DNA of 5,457 bases, taken from the NCBI GenBank assembly GCA_002314935.1, contig DCHW01000040.1, positions 1 to 5,457 on the forward strand, read 5' to 3'. A model generated the notes under the pieces. It was not told the origin of the DNA. It ran no database searches and saw only the letters and a program-made list of their open reading frames with translations. This document shows positions 5,271 to 5,457 of the stretch, one piece after another. Made by a program: the position numbers and the translations under genes. The stretch's first letter is position 1, and each line of letters opens with the position of its first letter. The DNA is from Clostridiales bacterium UBA1742. Its GTDB lineage: Bacteria > Bacillota > Clostridia > TANB77 > CAG-508.

Positions 5271-5296
5271 TGCGATAAATACAGGCATTATCAGCA
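5271..5296. other. Hairpin in the right non-coding end
   Basis: TGC and GATAA (5271-5278) pair with TTATC and GCA (5288-5296, one bulged A) around a 9-nt loop, followed on the plus strand by ATTTTT. It could terminate rightward transcription or be a binding site, but no plus-strand gene leads into it. Confidence 0.25.
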
Positions 5297-5334
5297 ATTT
5301 TTGACTAAAAATCGGGTAATAAAAATACAAAAAA

Positions 5335-5402
5335 GTGAGAATTTATCGATATTTTAAAGAAAAATAACCCCTAAATTATGTGAGGCAAACGTGAGAATTT
5401 AT
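5335..5402. repeat. GTGAG repeats near the right att core
   Basis: GTGAGAATTTAT occurs exactly at 5335-5346 and 5391-5402, with a third GTGAGGC at 5380-5386. Like the repeats at the left end they lie within about 100 bp of a tRNA-end core, and may be recombinase or accessory-protein sites (inference). Confidence 0.4.
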
Positions 5403-5404
5403 AT

Positions 5405-5427
5405 AAAAAACCTCGATAGAATCGAGG
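5405..5427 (-). terminator. Rho-independent terminator downstream of the tRNA 3' end
   Basis: On the minus strand CCTCGAT and ATCGAGG form a perfect 7-bp stem with loop TCT, followed by TTTTTT. It begins 12 nt after the CCA end and would stop leftward transcription of the tRNA before it reaches the island genes. If the island was inserted here, it brought this terminator with it. Confidence 0.8.
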
Positions 5428-5439
5428 AAATTTTCTTGC

Positions 5440-5457
5440 TGGTGCCCCCACGCGGAA
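5440..5457 (-). tRNA. Partial tRNA gene, 3' end only, running off the right edge
   Basis: The minus strand reads TTCCGCG, acceptor strand TGGGGGC, discriminator A and CCA, with a terminator just downstream. The rest of the gene would lie beyond 5457. The 5' acceptor strand should be GCCCCCA. A73 with a G1-C72 acceptor would suit a leucine tRNA, but the anticodon is not in the window, so identity is open. The base at 5439 extends the direct repeat with 7-25. It could instead be another truncated copy, like the left one. Confidence 0.55.

Noticed and set aside
1..5457. Mycoplasma-type code with TGA as tryptophan
   Set aside because: Tryptophans in all genes with them are TGG, and all six genes are full length under the standard code.

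Overview
The window is AT-rich bacterial DNA that looks like a small accessory island carrying a restriction-modification (R-M) and DNA-defence cluster. Tryptophan is encoded by TGG, no gene here ends in TGA (five TAA, one TAG), promoters have bacterial -10 boxes, and genes with a leader have Shine-Dalgarno sites. This points to a low-GC Firmicute or Mollicute-like lineage using the standard code (for example Acholeplasma/Izemoplasma-type, Erysipelotrichia or an uncultured gut Bacilli lineage). The exact taxon cannot be read from the window.

Edges. The only GC-rich patches are copies of a sequence that, on the minus strand, reads as a tRNA 3' end with CCA. A 19-bp copy lies at 7-25 and an identical one at 5439-5457, where the tRNA body probably continues beyond the window. 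A third, 11-bp copy at 296-306 lies within an inverted repeat. This is the pattern left by tyrosine-recombinase integration at a tRNA 3' end, but no integrase is encoded here. Gene-free DNA from 26 to 331 holds two diverged copies of a ~59-bp repeat and a decayed copy of the terminator found next to the right-hand tRNA end.

Genes. From left to right: (1) minus-strand EVE-like/HNH endonuclease, 332-1195, resembling modification-dependent (type IV) nucleases; (2) a 202-bp AT-rich divergent control region with two palindromes and an extended -10 promoter; (3) a plus-strand operon of a 66-aa Cro/C1-type regulator (1398-1598) and two paralogous cytosine-5 DNA methyltransferases (1601-2689 and 2689-3816); (4) a minus-strand HNH_2-type endonuclease (3817-4749), whose stop codon directly abuts that of the second methyltransferase and which has its own strong promoter; (5) a minus-strand ArsR-like winged-helix regulator (4833-5240) with a near-perfect 22-bp palindrome just upstream.

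How they may work together (inference): the two methyltransferases would protect the host, probably one per strand of an asymmetric site or at two different sites. The 310-aa HNH protein is the best candidate for the matching restriction enzyme. The EVE-HNH protein may add restriction of DNA carrying other modifications, or may be a second cutter. The two regulators could separate the timing of methylation and cleavage: Cro-like for the methyltransferase operon, ArsR-like upstream of the nuclease. The most unusual points are the integrase-free island with three tRNA-end cores, the ArsR-type regulator beside a restriction gene, and a likely modification-reading nuclease beside two m5C methyltransferases.
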